This document shows positions 21,401 to 31,715 of a DNA stretch of 64,000 nt, one piece after another. Position numbers and translations under genes: made by a program. The stretch spans positions 609,501-673,500 of the forward strand of contig JAKZAN010000002.1 of the NCBI GenBank assembly GCA_023053545.1, given 5' to 3'. The notes beneath the pieces are model-generated. The model ran no database searches. It was not told where the DNA came from and saw only the letters and a program-made list of their open reading frames with translations. This stretch comes from Lepidurus packardi. Taxonomy: Eukaryota; Arthropoda; Branchiopoda; Notostraca; Triopsidae. Each line of letters opens with the position of its first letter. Position 1 is the first letter of the stretch.

Positions 21401-24400
21401 CAAGTTCCTAGCATGCCACAACAATGCACTCACGACTAAACAAAGCCGAATTGATCAAGTTTCACTACAAACCCCGCAAAGGGCAATTAACAAGACTGCA
21501 GTGCTTAGGTAAATTACCACACGTTTTTGCTTTCTTGTCACAGAAAAGCGAAAGATGACTATAAAGTATAAAGGATCTTTTTTTTCACATTGTTCATTGT
21601 TGCTTCCCTCCTTTCTACCTTTGTAATTCGCCATTAAGGCTCCTATACCTTAGCTTATTGACGCAAAACAGTCGCAGATGGCGCTATGTTTATTATTGTT
21701 TTGCAAAACAAGTTCTCCTGTTTCAGAACCCGGAGACAAAATTGACACCTTCACTGTCATATTGTTGCAAAACGTTCCGAAAAAAAAATGACAAACTGGT
21801 GTAACTCGAGTTCAAAATTGGTAGGTGGATTGGAAGTTAAATAGGTTAAGTTAACGATTCTCATCAACTTCCGTCGATGAGAGTCGTTAAAACATGTACT
21901 TTCTTTCACTCCATTATAGCTGAAACAAATTCACTGTTCGAAAATGACACAATAGTGTCAGTTTTGACAGCGGGAGCCGTTACATATTTTTGTCAGAATC
22001 CGGAGAACGTGTTGGTTTTGCAAAGGCCTTGCTTAAGAAAGTAAACAAAGAAACATAGCTAATTGCAGGTTTGTTTTGCTTCTGGAAAGTATAACTTGTC
22101 ACCACTGTTTGCTGTAGCAGCACCATGTCCCAAATCCATGCACCATGTCCCAGCACCATCATAAGTCGCTGAACATTCGGAACAAAATTTCTTCAAAACG
22201 GCTTGACACGTCGGATATGAAAGCAATCTAAAGCCAAAGTTATCTTTTTGTGGCAGCTAGTGCACAACCTAAGGACATATTTATATGCAAAGTGTTTCTC
22301 ATAGTTGCCAACTTCATTTGCATATTGCTTACTTATGACTAATTTGAAAAAAAATATGCCCTGGTTGTGCAGTACCTGTGAGCCAACTTACGTTTTACTA
22401 TCAAAGAAATTTTTACACTAAATGCACTGGTTTTCTCAAAAAGTTGTTCCGAAATTACCATATTAACCGCCTATCCCGAGCTAAGGTTAGTAGGAGTTTA
22501 TAAAAAGAAAAAAAAAAAACTACTCATCCCCCCCCCATCTTGCCCATAAAAAAAGAACAAAAACTTAATTAAGTCATAAAAGCCAAGAATAAATTGGCAG
22601 CTCGTCCAGAGACTCATCCCCTCTTCATTACTGGTCATTCTCTGCCTCCAAACCTTTTTCCTTCACTTGCAATAATGAATTCCCCACTAGGACTCACTGG
22701 GAGTAAAGATGAATAGAAAAAAAGAAGGGAAAACTCATTTCCCTGTCCATCAAAAACTTCTGGATTCAAAAAAAGGACTAATTAAAACATCGAAAACCAA
22801 GGCAGGAGCTGGCAAATGAAGAACGAAACGCCACTGAAAGTCCCGTGCCTTCTAGAAGCTCGGCTGACGAGCTTACCATACTCGGGGTGCATGCAAATAC
22901 GTTGCTGCTCTAACGCTTCCAGGCTGAGATGAACATAACCGTGGAAATCTGGGAAATAATCCAAGGCGAAGGTGTTGCACTGATGCTGGTGAGGGATCAC
23001 TGGGGGAAAATACAGGGTGGGCGGATTGCCGCCATGGTCCGGCACGTTTCTCAGCGTCCAAAACGCGTCTACACTGGCCGTCATGATGAGGCCCAAATAT
23101 AATTATGGAAAATTGTTTCTCGTCTTCGTAACAACGTTTTTAATAAACGTTGATGTTTGGAGCCATGGGACGTCACGTGAGTGGGCGGAAATTAGGAGGA
23201 TTTCATTTCCGGGAACTCTCAACGCGTCTTTTTTTTTTCAAATTTTACTTTTCCCTTTTTATTTCCCAAACCCGACTGTTGGGAATTTGATAAACACTAT
23301 AAAAAGAAAACAATTTTTGTCAAGCATATATTCAAGGTCCTCGCTTGAAAAGTATACCAAGTTCAGGAAATGGCGTTTTTCTCCCCAATATTTCCGGCGA
23401 CAATTTCTTTTACTGTTTTGACTGACTGACATGGACGGAAAAAAGGGGGGTCACAGTAAAAACCTGTCAACCAAGTTTCTGCTTGAGCAATTTTTAGGAC
23501 GTTACGGCTTTTTTTGCGGGGCGCTATTGTCACGCAGATGGGATTAACAAGGTCCGTTTTTATTTTTTCTGGCTTGTTTTTTTAGTTGCAAAGAGGATAT
23601 AGGGCACCTGTTTTTCTCATTCGTTGCTGACTCCCACGCACCCTTGACTTGATGGATGGCTTTTCCAATGACAACAACTTGGGGTTGGCTATCTTCCCTC
23701 GCCTTTCAGCAATTAGTCATTCCTTTCTTGAGGAAAACCAGCCAAAGTTTCCTTTAGAACTCCAGCAAGCTTTAGCGAGAATGAACTTCCGCAGACTAAA
23801 CCTTTACGTCTAGAAAGAAATAATTTTTGGTCAAAAACAAGGAAATTTTTTAAGAAAGCTTTCCCGATTTCTTGTAACGAAATTGGTGGGTAGGTTTCTG
23901 TGCCATTGACGGTCAGTTCAAGATCCTTGTTACTGACAAAAACACAAACTACACGGTGGTCTTGTTTGTCTGTATCTTCCCCAAATCCATCGCCTTCCTA
24001 TTTCCACCTTACCTAAACCTACACGAGTCGGACACTTCCACACGAATGCTGATCTATACACCCATTCTTGCCCTTTTCAATCTTTCAAACTAGATTCTAG
24101 CAGGGATGTTATCAAGACCGACTTTCTCGAGACCGAGATAAGACCGAGACCAGAAAAAAGTTCCCGAGACCGAGACAATACCAAGACCGCAAGTTTCGAG
24201 ACCAAGACCAAGACAATACCGATCAAAAACCATCGAGACCAAGACCGGTCTCGAAATTCTAATCTGTCTTGCACTTGTTTCGGACAAGAAAAAACAACAG
24301 ATTTTTAGCCGTAAAGTTATTATATTAGTAATTATTAAAACATTATCAACATTTCGTGTCGTCCACGATAACTACTTTCACTATGAGTTTTACCTAACTA

Positions 24401-27400
24401 ACTACTACGAGTTTTATTAGCACAAATATTACTATTTTACTTATTTACCGATGCAATCATTAACATTGATAAAGTTTCGTCAGACATTTGAGCTCTGTTT
24501 GGTCTCATCAATAATCCGCTTCGTGCCAGAAGTATCTCGAAAATCTTTCTGAGTTGCCAAAACTTGCACGTCGCCACCCACTTTTGCCGTGAAGTGTCAC
24601 AATAGTGCAAGTCTTTAAAACCGAACTCAACGACAGCGGGAACTTTTGCTGGAACAATCTTACACTCCATTTCCGATTGGCATTGAATTCAAACTAAACT
24701 TTCTCAACGCGTTGACTGATTTGTTTATAGTAGTGAAGGTTCACCGTGGCCTTAAGTCAGTTCCACAGAATTCCGCGAAAATAGCTTTCACGGCATAGCT
24801 CTAAATCCGTTCAAAATGAACACTCCGTTTTAAGTCGTAGGATTAGAAAGGTAGAAAGGGCCAATTTGGCCTTGCAAAACAGAACTAAATTATTTTGAAA
24901 TTACAGTGAGTTCCGCTTACATAAAAATTTCACTCATCGTTTAAAATCGAGACCAAGACATCGATACCAAGACCAAGACCGGGTAATTTTTTTAAGACCA
25001 AGACCGACACCAAGATCAGAAAAAAAAATCGAGACAAGACCGAGACCGACCTGGCCTCGAGACCGGTCTTAAGACCAAGACCAGGTCTCGAGAACACAAC
25101 CCTGGATTCTAGTGATAAAAAGAACCTTTCTTCCTGCCTGCAATCTGTTCTCACGGGTGGTGTAAACTAATTGTGTAAGTCTAATGACATTTTTTTGCAC
25201 CCCAATCGAGCAAAAACGATCTTCAAATACCAAATTACGGCGGAAGAAAATTCCGTTTTCATGATTGGTATCGGAAGCCTAGTATCGGTATCTCCATTTG
25301 CGGAGTTAATACACGTGAATCGATACTTGATAAAAGAATCGTAAATCAAGCGCCGAAAAAGGCGGGAAAAACAAAGTATCGATAAACTGCTAGCAATCAA
25401 TTCCAATAACCCAATAACAAACTATCGATCGCGTTACCTGTTGGTAGGCAGCACCCTAATTGAGAACCATAACAAACTTAAGAAAAATAAACAGACCCCT
25501 CCTCAGCAACCGATATTTAAAAATTAAACGCAAATGACGTCGTAAATACATCTAGTCCAACTACTTAATATAACTAGGCTACGGGGAGCAGCAAAATCAA
25601 CTAGAAAAAGATGGCGGCAATAATGAAAACATGCTGATCAACCCAATTGTCTTTTCTAGCCATAAAAAAAGGCTTGTTTAGCTTGGCTAATAACCCCTAT
25701 CCCAGGGATTCGGTTAGCGAAGGTAAAAGGGTCAATACACACCTGTTGGTTAGCTAAATTAACAGAACGAGCTGCACAGGAGGCCCGGTCACGCCCACCA
25801 ACGCGCTCACACGCAAGCTCACAAGTATTCATTAAATTCCTTTTTCCCCAATTTCGCAACAAACTTTCCTAAAATGCTTCCTTGTTTTGTTCCAAGAAAT
25901 CCCATGAACCTGAAAAACGCAAGGGAATGCCCTTCTTCGTCCCCCAGGAACGAAAAGAAATCAAGAAACCACGGAAATTCCACGGAGAACAAACTAACTA
26001 ACAAAAAGCCAACGAATTCGCACTGTTGTCGCCGCAAATTCCAGCCGAAACACTGCAAAAAGAACCTCAAGATCCTTGTCTTGCCTTGGCAACGTCCTTC
26101 AAAGCTCAAGTACAGTATACCTCGCTGACAACTCTACCAAAACTGGAATGACAAACCAATACCAAAACTTTTCAAAAATTCAATCCAAAAAAACCTCAAA
26201 ATGCTTCAAAATCTGCTGGGCACTTGAAACATCGCCAGAAAAGAGGAAAGAATAACTTTCGCCATTGCCTGAATCGGGTTTCTACTCTCCAAATATATAA
26301 CCTGCCAAAACTCACGTACACTGTCAAAAATCTCACGAAACTCCTGAACGCTCAACTTATACCTCTCTTTTTTAACAAATCCCACAGATCAGAGCCAAGG
26401 GGAATAAGTCGCAACACATTAGCACTGTAACGCCAATTAACCCACTTCAGACTCCACCTTTTGGCACCCAAAATGCTCGAAAATCAACACCAAAACGCAA
26501 TGCAAGGAACAGAACCAGGTCCAAAACACTTAGCAAGACAAATCGAGAAGAAACTCATGTTGGAGACGTGGCAATCGCCTCGTGACTGGCGAAACCAGGA
26601 CCATCAAATATACATAACACATGCTTTTGGGAACTCCTCTCCTGGCTCCTCTCTCTTTCGCCTTTTCCCTCTTACTCGTTTGCTCCTTTTTCCTCTTCAT
26701 ACTGGTATTTTTACCCTTTTTCCTCAATGAGAAAGAAGAATTAATCTTCAAAGGTTTCAAATCCTAACCGCCCTTTCACGTATTGGAAGAAAAACCCTGC
26801 GATTGATCTCTCTTTTCCTGCGCATCCGATTGCGGAAAGTTTAGGGGATCTAACGTTCACCCGCAAATTTTCCCCAAAAGTCTCAGCCAAAAACATGCAG
26901 TTTACCTTGGCGACACACCAAAACACGTCGCCCCTGACCAGTCTCACGCTTTGGATAAAAAAAACAACACCTCTTAATGCCAAAAAGGAAACGGGCAGAA
27001 GGTTTTGAATAGAAAAAGGGGGCCCATATCGCACATACACATACAACGATGACGCCTTTCACCCAGAACGCAATCCAAATCCTTGGCTGGGGCAATAAAA
27101 CCGCTCTATCATTTCATGTCATCTCATCTTACCAAACTTATTAGTCTGCAGTTTCTCAGACGCCTCTCGCTTTTCTCACAGTCACACAAGTTCTTCTCTC
27201 ATCTCACCAACTACTCTTTTCATCCTTTACTTTTTTATCCTGACCTTTGGATTTAAAGGGGGAGTAGGGTGCAACAAAGTAAATGAAAAAAACTGTGTTA
27301 TAGAAAAGACCAAACGAAGTGCTTTGGCTGAAGAACCCCTACGCCAATTATGCATATTAACTGAGTAATTAATTATTTAGCTGTTTAAGCTTCGCTTAAA

Positions 27401-30400
27401 AAATTCCATTTTTCCTATGCTTATAACATTGAGGGCCAGCTGGCAGGAGGCCTAGCGCCTTTATCTATGAGCGCATTAAAAATCGGACCTTCGATTCATA
27501 GGGATGGCACAATTATCTTTGTTTCGCACGCTACAAGCAGATCTTTAGGTGCTTTAGTTAATTTACAAGCTCAATCACAAAAAATGACTTTCTTCGCGCG
27601 ATCGCCGTAGCTTGCCGTCCTGCCGGGCCGAAACCCCCGTCTGAGAGCCTTTGGGCAAGGTTTGGGTCGGCTTCGCAGTCGAAAGCCCATCACCAGGCAA
27701 GGGGACCGCACGCGGCGGTTCCGACTATGCGGGTAACGCTCGCTGCATGGCGTTCAGCGGACTCCGCAAGTCGCAGCGCGAAGAAAAAGTCCTATTTTTT
27801 GTCACCGAGATTATAAGTTAGCCGAAGCACTTACAGACTTGTTGGAGCATTCAAAAGAAAGACAATGATGTCTTCCCTAGGAATCGAAGCTCCGATTTTG
27901 AATGCGCTCATAGGTAAAGGCGTTAGGCCTCCGGCCAGCTGTCCCCCAATCTTATAAGCATAGGACAATTTGAATTCTGGACGAAAGGGGCGGTGCTTAA
28001 CCGCTAAATAATTAATTACTCGGTTAATATGCATAATTGGCATAGGAGTTCTTCAGCCAGAACACTTCATTTGACCTCCTCTATAATTTTTTTTTATTTA
28101 TTGCACCTTCTCCCCCTTTAAAGAAAATGTTGGAAAAAAACAAGTTAAATACTCAGTTAAAAGTGCAAAAAAATAAAAATAAGAATTCTTAAAAGAACGA
28201 AATACAACCGAGAAAATATACTTATATTTTAATTTAAAAAATACGAAAATAAAACAAATCCATCGTGGGGGAAAATATCAATAACGCTCGAACCAAGTGG
28301 GCGGTACCAATTTCCCGTTTCGATAAGGACTCGTCCTTCCCCCCCCCCCCCTTTTTCTACCCCTACCTCCCATCTCTCATTCATGAAAAGCTAAACCGTG
28401 TCCTAATCAGCATGTGGCCCGAAAATGGCGTTAATTCTTTGAAAATGGAGACAAAATCCCGAGTTACGCCGATTATGTTCCACGTCTACTTGGTTTGCTT
28501 TTATCAAACCATGTAAGTTATGCCTGTATAATTAGCTCTGAACACCTTTGAAAAATGTGAACCGTTTTGAAGCCGAATTCGGACAAAAATGTCTTCCATT
28601 TCCGAAACCACTTTATACCATTCCTCTTTCCTGAAACTACTACTCAAACTATTTCTTAGAAGATTACTCAACAGGCCCTACTTTACCGCCAGAAACCTTT
28701 TTTTTTTTAGCAAAACCTTCTTTACCTCGCCTTAAAAAAATTACAACATAAAAGAAAACGGCAACAACGAAGGAAAAAGAAAACAATATCCTATTTTTCT
28801 CATTTGACGCCCTGTCGACTGTCTAATGAATCCGCTGCCTAATGAAAGTAACAAGAACTCAGCCCTTATCTATAGCCAGTAATCCTTCCTTCCCACCCCA
28901 CCTTCACGTGATCACTCCATCCCGTAGCAAAGATCTCCCTCCCCCTCAGAAAAAAAAAATATTTTATAGACAAAGCTTGCATCACCACGAAATTTTTAAC
29001 GGCCCACGCAGGTGCTTAATCCGAACCATAATAACACCATCATTGACGTCCAAGTCGAGCTTAGCTCCTCCCCTTTCCCGTACGGCTCAACTTCCCATAC
29101 ACTCTAGCTTCTCCATTTGCGCCAACAATGAAACATCCCATTCCCATTCCTCACCAGCTTATTTTCCCTGTCGCTCCCAAAACGGATGACTCAACAATGA
29201 AAAACGCCAACAGTGAATGACAAGTTAATTTATCGCTTCGTTTCCCTTTCCTCTTTTTGCTTTGGTTCTCTTTAAAAGGGCCGGCTTTCAAAAGTAAAAA
29301 TAATGCAATCATTCTATTCTTTATTACCTTTTTTCTCTCTCCCTCTAACGGTTTATGTCTTTCAGTAAGAAGCAAGAGGCCCAATAATCTGGGAAAGGGG
29401 TTCAAAAGGCACGGATCAAGCATTTCGGACTCTTTTTTATGTTGTCTAGCCTGTCAAGGCCTCTTTTCCTTTTCGAGGATTCGAGGTTGGAAAAGCCCGC
29501 TAATACAGAGTCTTGACCCCCCCCTCTTCCCTCACCCTCTACCGTATGGGAAGCCTTGGCAACACCCAAGATTTGTGTTTAACCTCGAACGTATTTGTGC
29601 GAGAATGAGGCCATGTTTATCTCCCCCCTCCGCAGCAAAGAAAAGGTCAGCGCATGGCAACAATCAACGCCAGACGCCTCAAACCCCGCCCACTCACTCT
29701 TGCATAGATCCAACCTCATTAAAAGACCCCCCAAAACATAAGCAAACTCGACTCGAGACATTAGCCAGACTTTTCCAGGGAGCCCCCCGAAATGGCACAC
29801 ATCTTTCCCCAATCTCCCACATTTCATTTTCTCTTGACATTTTTCAAGCTTATTCTAATTTTGTGATATTCTAATATTCCCATCCCAATTTGCACAAAGG
29901 TTATTAAATTAATATTACTAACACATTGTTGTTCTTTACGTTCTTGACTACCCGAATTCAGTGTTTCTACCTTCCAATTTCACTTCAATCTTCCTAAACT
30001 GTTTCTCATTATATCAATTATTTCAAATTATTACTGTTTCAAATCATATTGGATTTATTTCGCATAACGTATAATATATAGAAATAAATATAAATAAAAT
30101 TCTAGTAAAAATATAGAGAACAATTCAAATATAGAGAAATAAATAAATCCTAATTTGATTTATTTAAAACAATTTCCCTAAAACTCCCCAAATGTGATCA
30201 CTTTTTGTTTTGTTTTGTCAATTGCACTTATTTACCATTAATTTCGTTACATTCTCGATTTGCTCTAAGACCGAGTAGACTCTTATGAAAACTCCGCAAT
30301 CCGTGACTAATTTACCTTATGCTTTACATATAAGCTTAATGAATTTGTTTGGCCGCATGAATTTGGCGAAAAGTCCCGCAAGTAAGCTTCCCTCTCATCG

Positions 30401-31715
30401 AGGACGTTTTTTAAAAATTATTTTCAATTTTTATTTTGTTTTATCTCTCGAAACCTTAGGTTCGTTCTGGGAAAAGTAAGCTAGTATCAACCGATAAGAA
30501 AGTCCGAAAAAAAAGTAGCCAACGTTACTAGAAATCCCTGTCTTTCTTTCTAGCTCTCTCGCCACAATCTCCTGACATATAATAAAAAAAATTACCTTGG
30601 ATAACTTGGACTTAAACAAATCTTACCTTGGATAACTTGGACTTAAACAAAACTTACCTTGGATAACTTGGACTTAAAAAAAACTTACCTTGGATAACTT
30701 GGACTTGGCCTCCGATTTGGAGGCGGATCGTCTCGCCCGGGTTGACATGGAGATGTACGACATGTTCGCCTAGTTGCATAGGCAAGGCAGTACACGTGGG
30801 CGGGGCCAACGGGGGCGTGTTTAAGCGCGGCGGAGGTGGATGTTGTTGTGGTTGAGCGGGGGACGACCCTCGTGACCCTCTCGAGCCAACGGAGGAGGGT
30901 GAGGGCGTGTACCGGCCCGTATTGGCGCTATTGCCCGCCCCACTGGGGGCGGAGCTTAAGGGTGGAGCATTGGCGCTATTGGATCGCCCATTGGGCCCTC
31001 CACTGGGCCGTTTGGGACTCAAACTCGCGCCTCGGGAGCCTCTATTCCTCCCCGTTTGAAAAAGGGGGACCGAGGGAGGTACGGGGGGTGGCATAAAGTT
31101 GGGGTCAAAAGTGGGCGGTCCTGCTTCGTAAGTCATGTACGGGGTGAACGGTGGCGGCGGGGGTTGTGAGACGCTGCTTTCCCCGCCGATCACGTCATAC
31201 GGGTGGTGAGGGTGGAGAAAGGCCGGCAGCGGGGGTGGAGCGGGCGGTGGGTGGCTATGCAAATGCGGCGGGGGCGCAACCCACGTATAGGCGGCAGGGG
31301 AATCGACCAAAACGGGGGTAAAACCAGTCTCTGGGTTAATAGCCACAGGTTGATGTGGCGGGACCCCATTAACAGGCTGAATCCACGCATAATGAGGCAT
31401 TGGATCGGATTCGTCCTTCTCGGAGGCATTTTCCGGCACAGTTTCTAGCAGATCCGAGGTGGCTGGGCTGCTCCCGCTCTCCTTCTTGCTCGACTGAGAC
31501 GAGGCGAAAGAAGTGGGTTCCAACCGAGCGTCGGGCGCATAGTCTTGCAGGGTTCCGTGGCCGGAATCGGGACTGGAGCCGCCATAGTCGCTGGTGCCGT
31601 TGCCTTCCATTTGGAGACTGTTGGTGAGTAGCACAGGGACCGGTACGGGCGCAGGAATGACAGAAGGTTCATGATCACTGTCCTTCACGTACGGAGGGCT
31701 CTCAACTTGGGCCAT
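15402..31715 (-). CDS. FNDC3: Fibronectin type III domain-containing protein 3 (FNDC3A/B family), tail-anchored
   Basis: 18 coding exons on the minus strand total 4482 bp (1493 residues): 31715-30689, 21029-20830, 20395-20182, 20025-19855, 19680-19547, 19473-19313, 19221-19051, 18981-18796, 18719-18473, 18371-17942, 17787-17615, 17542-17243, 16954-16692, 16592-16392, 16269-16103, 16020-15887, 15787-15605, 15521-15402. The ATG at 31715 follows an in-frame TAA. The N-terminus is Pro/Ser-rich; then come the family signatures 'HLHVNPGETIRLQIGGQ' and 'VIQGPATVRMVS', and a basic segment ('RTQYNKLKKKLEQKLMKD'). Nine FN3 domains follow, the vertebrate number. The fourth starts 'RPSVKGKIHAQSFKVRWDPP', almost as in FNDC3A. 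The end is one hydrophobic helix ('ALIILSGFCLFALLMAVIV') and a short tail, i.e. a C-terminal membrane anchor. Vertebrate homologues sit on ER/Golgi membranes and act in cell adhesion and differentiation. The family call is firm. Confidence 0.93.
20118..20170. repeat. (TA)n microsatellite
   Basis: Two blocks of TA repeats interrupted by AAAGGTAAAGGAAA, within an FNDC3 intron just downstream of a splice donor on the minus strand. Confidence 0.8.
20144..20184. repeat. Perfect 13-bp inverted repeat around a TA tract, covering an FNDC3 splice donor
   Basis: AAGGTAAAGGAAA (20144-20156) and its exact complement TTTCCTTTACCTT (20172-20184) flank a TATATA-rich loop whose inner bases can also pair. 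On the minus strand the right copy contains the splice donor G|GTAAAG of the exon ending at 20182. In the pre-mRNA the donor would be inside the stem. Confidence 0.8.
21030..22876 (-). other. FNDC3 intron, no gene seen
   Basis: AT-rich intronic sequence between the second coding exon and the candidate alternative first exon. It contains a 15-bp imperfect hairpin (21851-21890) and short duplications near 22110-22165. No coding frame with splice support was found. Confidence 0.6.
22877..23084 (-). CDS. FNDC3: Candidate alternative first coding exon of FNDC3
   Basis: From an ATG at 23084 the minus strand codes 69 residues (starting 'MTASVDAFWTLRNVP', ending 'CMHPEY' plus one base), then a good donor G|GTAAGC at 22876. 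The phase (one base left over) is the same as that of the main first exon, so it can splice to the exon at 21029 and keep frame, giving 'EYGPATVRMVS'. No acceptor lies just upstream of the ATG, which suits a first exon. An ACGTCACGTGA motif and a GGGCGG box lie 86-104 bp upstream. The product would lack the long Pro/Ser-rich N-terminus and the 'VNPGETIRL' motif. A chance open frame is the alternative. Confidence 0.5.
23085..24100 (-). other. FNDC3 first-intron sequence, no gene seen
   Basis: Apart from the promoter-like motifs near 23170 I see no supported feature here. Scattered open frames lack splice or composition support. Confidence 0.5.
23170..23188 (-). promoter_or_regulatory. CRE/E-box-like and GC-box motifs upstream of the alternative FNDC3 exon
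   Basis: ACGTCACGTGA (23170-23180) and GGGCGG (23183-23188) are about 86-104 bp upstream of the ATG at 23084 on the minus strand. They are typical proximal-promoter words in animals. This is motif evidence only. Confidence 0.35.
24112..24255. repeat. Left subterminal array of GAGACC/AAGACC motifs in the hAT element
   Basis: Irregular short direct repeats built on 'GAGACCAAGACC' and 'CGAGACCGAGA', ending in the palindrome-like 'GAGACCAAGACCGGTCTC'. A similar array lies at the other end in the same orientation. Such arrays can be transposase-binding sites. Confidence 0.7.
24437..24670 (-). pseudogene. Fragment of hAT transposase (C-terminal dimerisation domain)
   Basis: The stretch 'LARSGLLMRPNRAQMSDETL' matches the conserved end of the hAT C-terminal dimerisation domain. 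The catalytic core and the BED zinc finger are absent from the element, so this is a leftover of a once complete transposase. Confidence 0.7.
24948..25092. repeat. Right subterminal array of GAGACC/AAGACC motifs in the hAT element
   Basis: Direct repeats like those at the left end ('GAGACCAAGACATCGA', 'AAGACCAAGACCG', 'CGAGACCGGTCTTAAGACC'), read in the same direction as the left array rather than inverted. Confidence 0.7.
25113..27252 (-). other. FNDC3 intron, no gene seen
   Basis: AT-rich intronic sequence between two transposons. Open frames of up to about 100 codons occur on both strands, but none shows recognisable protein similarity or splice context. Confidence 0.5.
27253..28123. mobile_element. 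Foldback-type element with about 270-bp inverted arms and TTAA flanks
   Basis: Left arm about 27253-27530 and right arm about 27858-28123 are inverted copies. Both start 'TTTAAAGGGGGAG' and share 'CCAATTATGCATATTAAC', 'GAGTAATTAATTATTTAGC', 'CCTATGCTTATAA', 'CAGCTGGC' and 'ATGAGCGCATT'. TTAA at both edges suits a piggyBac-like target duplication, though TTTAAA is itself palindromic and the exact edge is uncertain. The loop (about 27531-27857) is unrelated and contains a GC-rich block. There is no transposase frame, so it is non-autonomous. A decayed copy is at 4171-4455. Confidence 0.75.
27598..27785. other. GC-rich block inside the foldback loop
   Basis: About 190 bp of clearly GC-rich sequence (for example 'GCCGTCCTGCCGGGCCG', 'CCGCACGCGGCGGTTCCG') in an AT-rich intron. 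No open frame or RNA gene was recognised. It is bounded on both sides by the arms of the foldback element, so it was probably carried as the element's interior. Confidence 0.6.
28124..30590 (-). other. FNDC3 intron, no gene seen
   Basis: AT-rich intronic sequence with a short C run near 28340 and poly-T tracts. No supported gene or element. Confidence 0.5.
30591..30714 (-). repeat. Four tandem 31-bp copies of the FNDC3 exon 1 splice-donor junction
   Basis: The unit 'CTTACCTTGGATAACTTGG' plus 12 bp recurs with period 31, with junctions at about 30591, 30622, 30653 and 30684. On the transcript strand each copy reads 'AGTTATCCAAG|GTAA', i.e. the last exon bases plus a usable donor. Only the exon-proximal copy (exon end 30689) keeps the downstream frame; the next donors change phase. 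Confidence 0.85.

Larger units (their letters stand above)
24101..25104. mobile_element. hAT-family DNA transposon remnant with 8-bp target duplication
   Basis: The element runs CAGGGATGTT...ACAACCCTG (1004 bp) and is flanked on both sides by the exact 8-bp duplication GATTCTAG (24093-24100 and 25105-25112). The CAGGG-type ends and 8-bp duplication are hAT hallmarks. Both ends carry dense arrays of 'GAGACC'/'AAGACC' words (about 24112-24255 and 24948-25092). A transposase C-terminal fragment is coded on the minus strand inside. It is non-autonomous as it stands. It sits in the long FNDC3 intron. Confidence 0.85.

Noticed and set aside
24112-25092. Repeated GAGACC arrays considered as a CRISPR-like array
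   Set aside because: No regular repeat-spacer pattern. They are the ends of a hAT element in a eukaryotic genome.
26461-27095. Several open frames of about 70-100 codons on both strands in the FNDC3 intron
   Set aside because: Short, overlapping, compositionally unlike proteins, and not joined by plausible introns.
27598-27785. GC-rich block considered as bacterial contamination or a chimeric assembly join
   Set aside because: Both sides are bounded by matched arms of one foldback element, which is better explained as the element's interior; no bacterial gene is recognisable.
29257-29874. Open frame of 205 codons on the plus strand in the FNDC3 intron
   Set aside because: Low-complexity, Pro/Ser/Leu-rich chance translation of a pyrimidine-rich intron, with no domain and no start or splice support.
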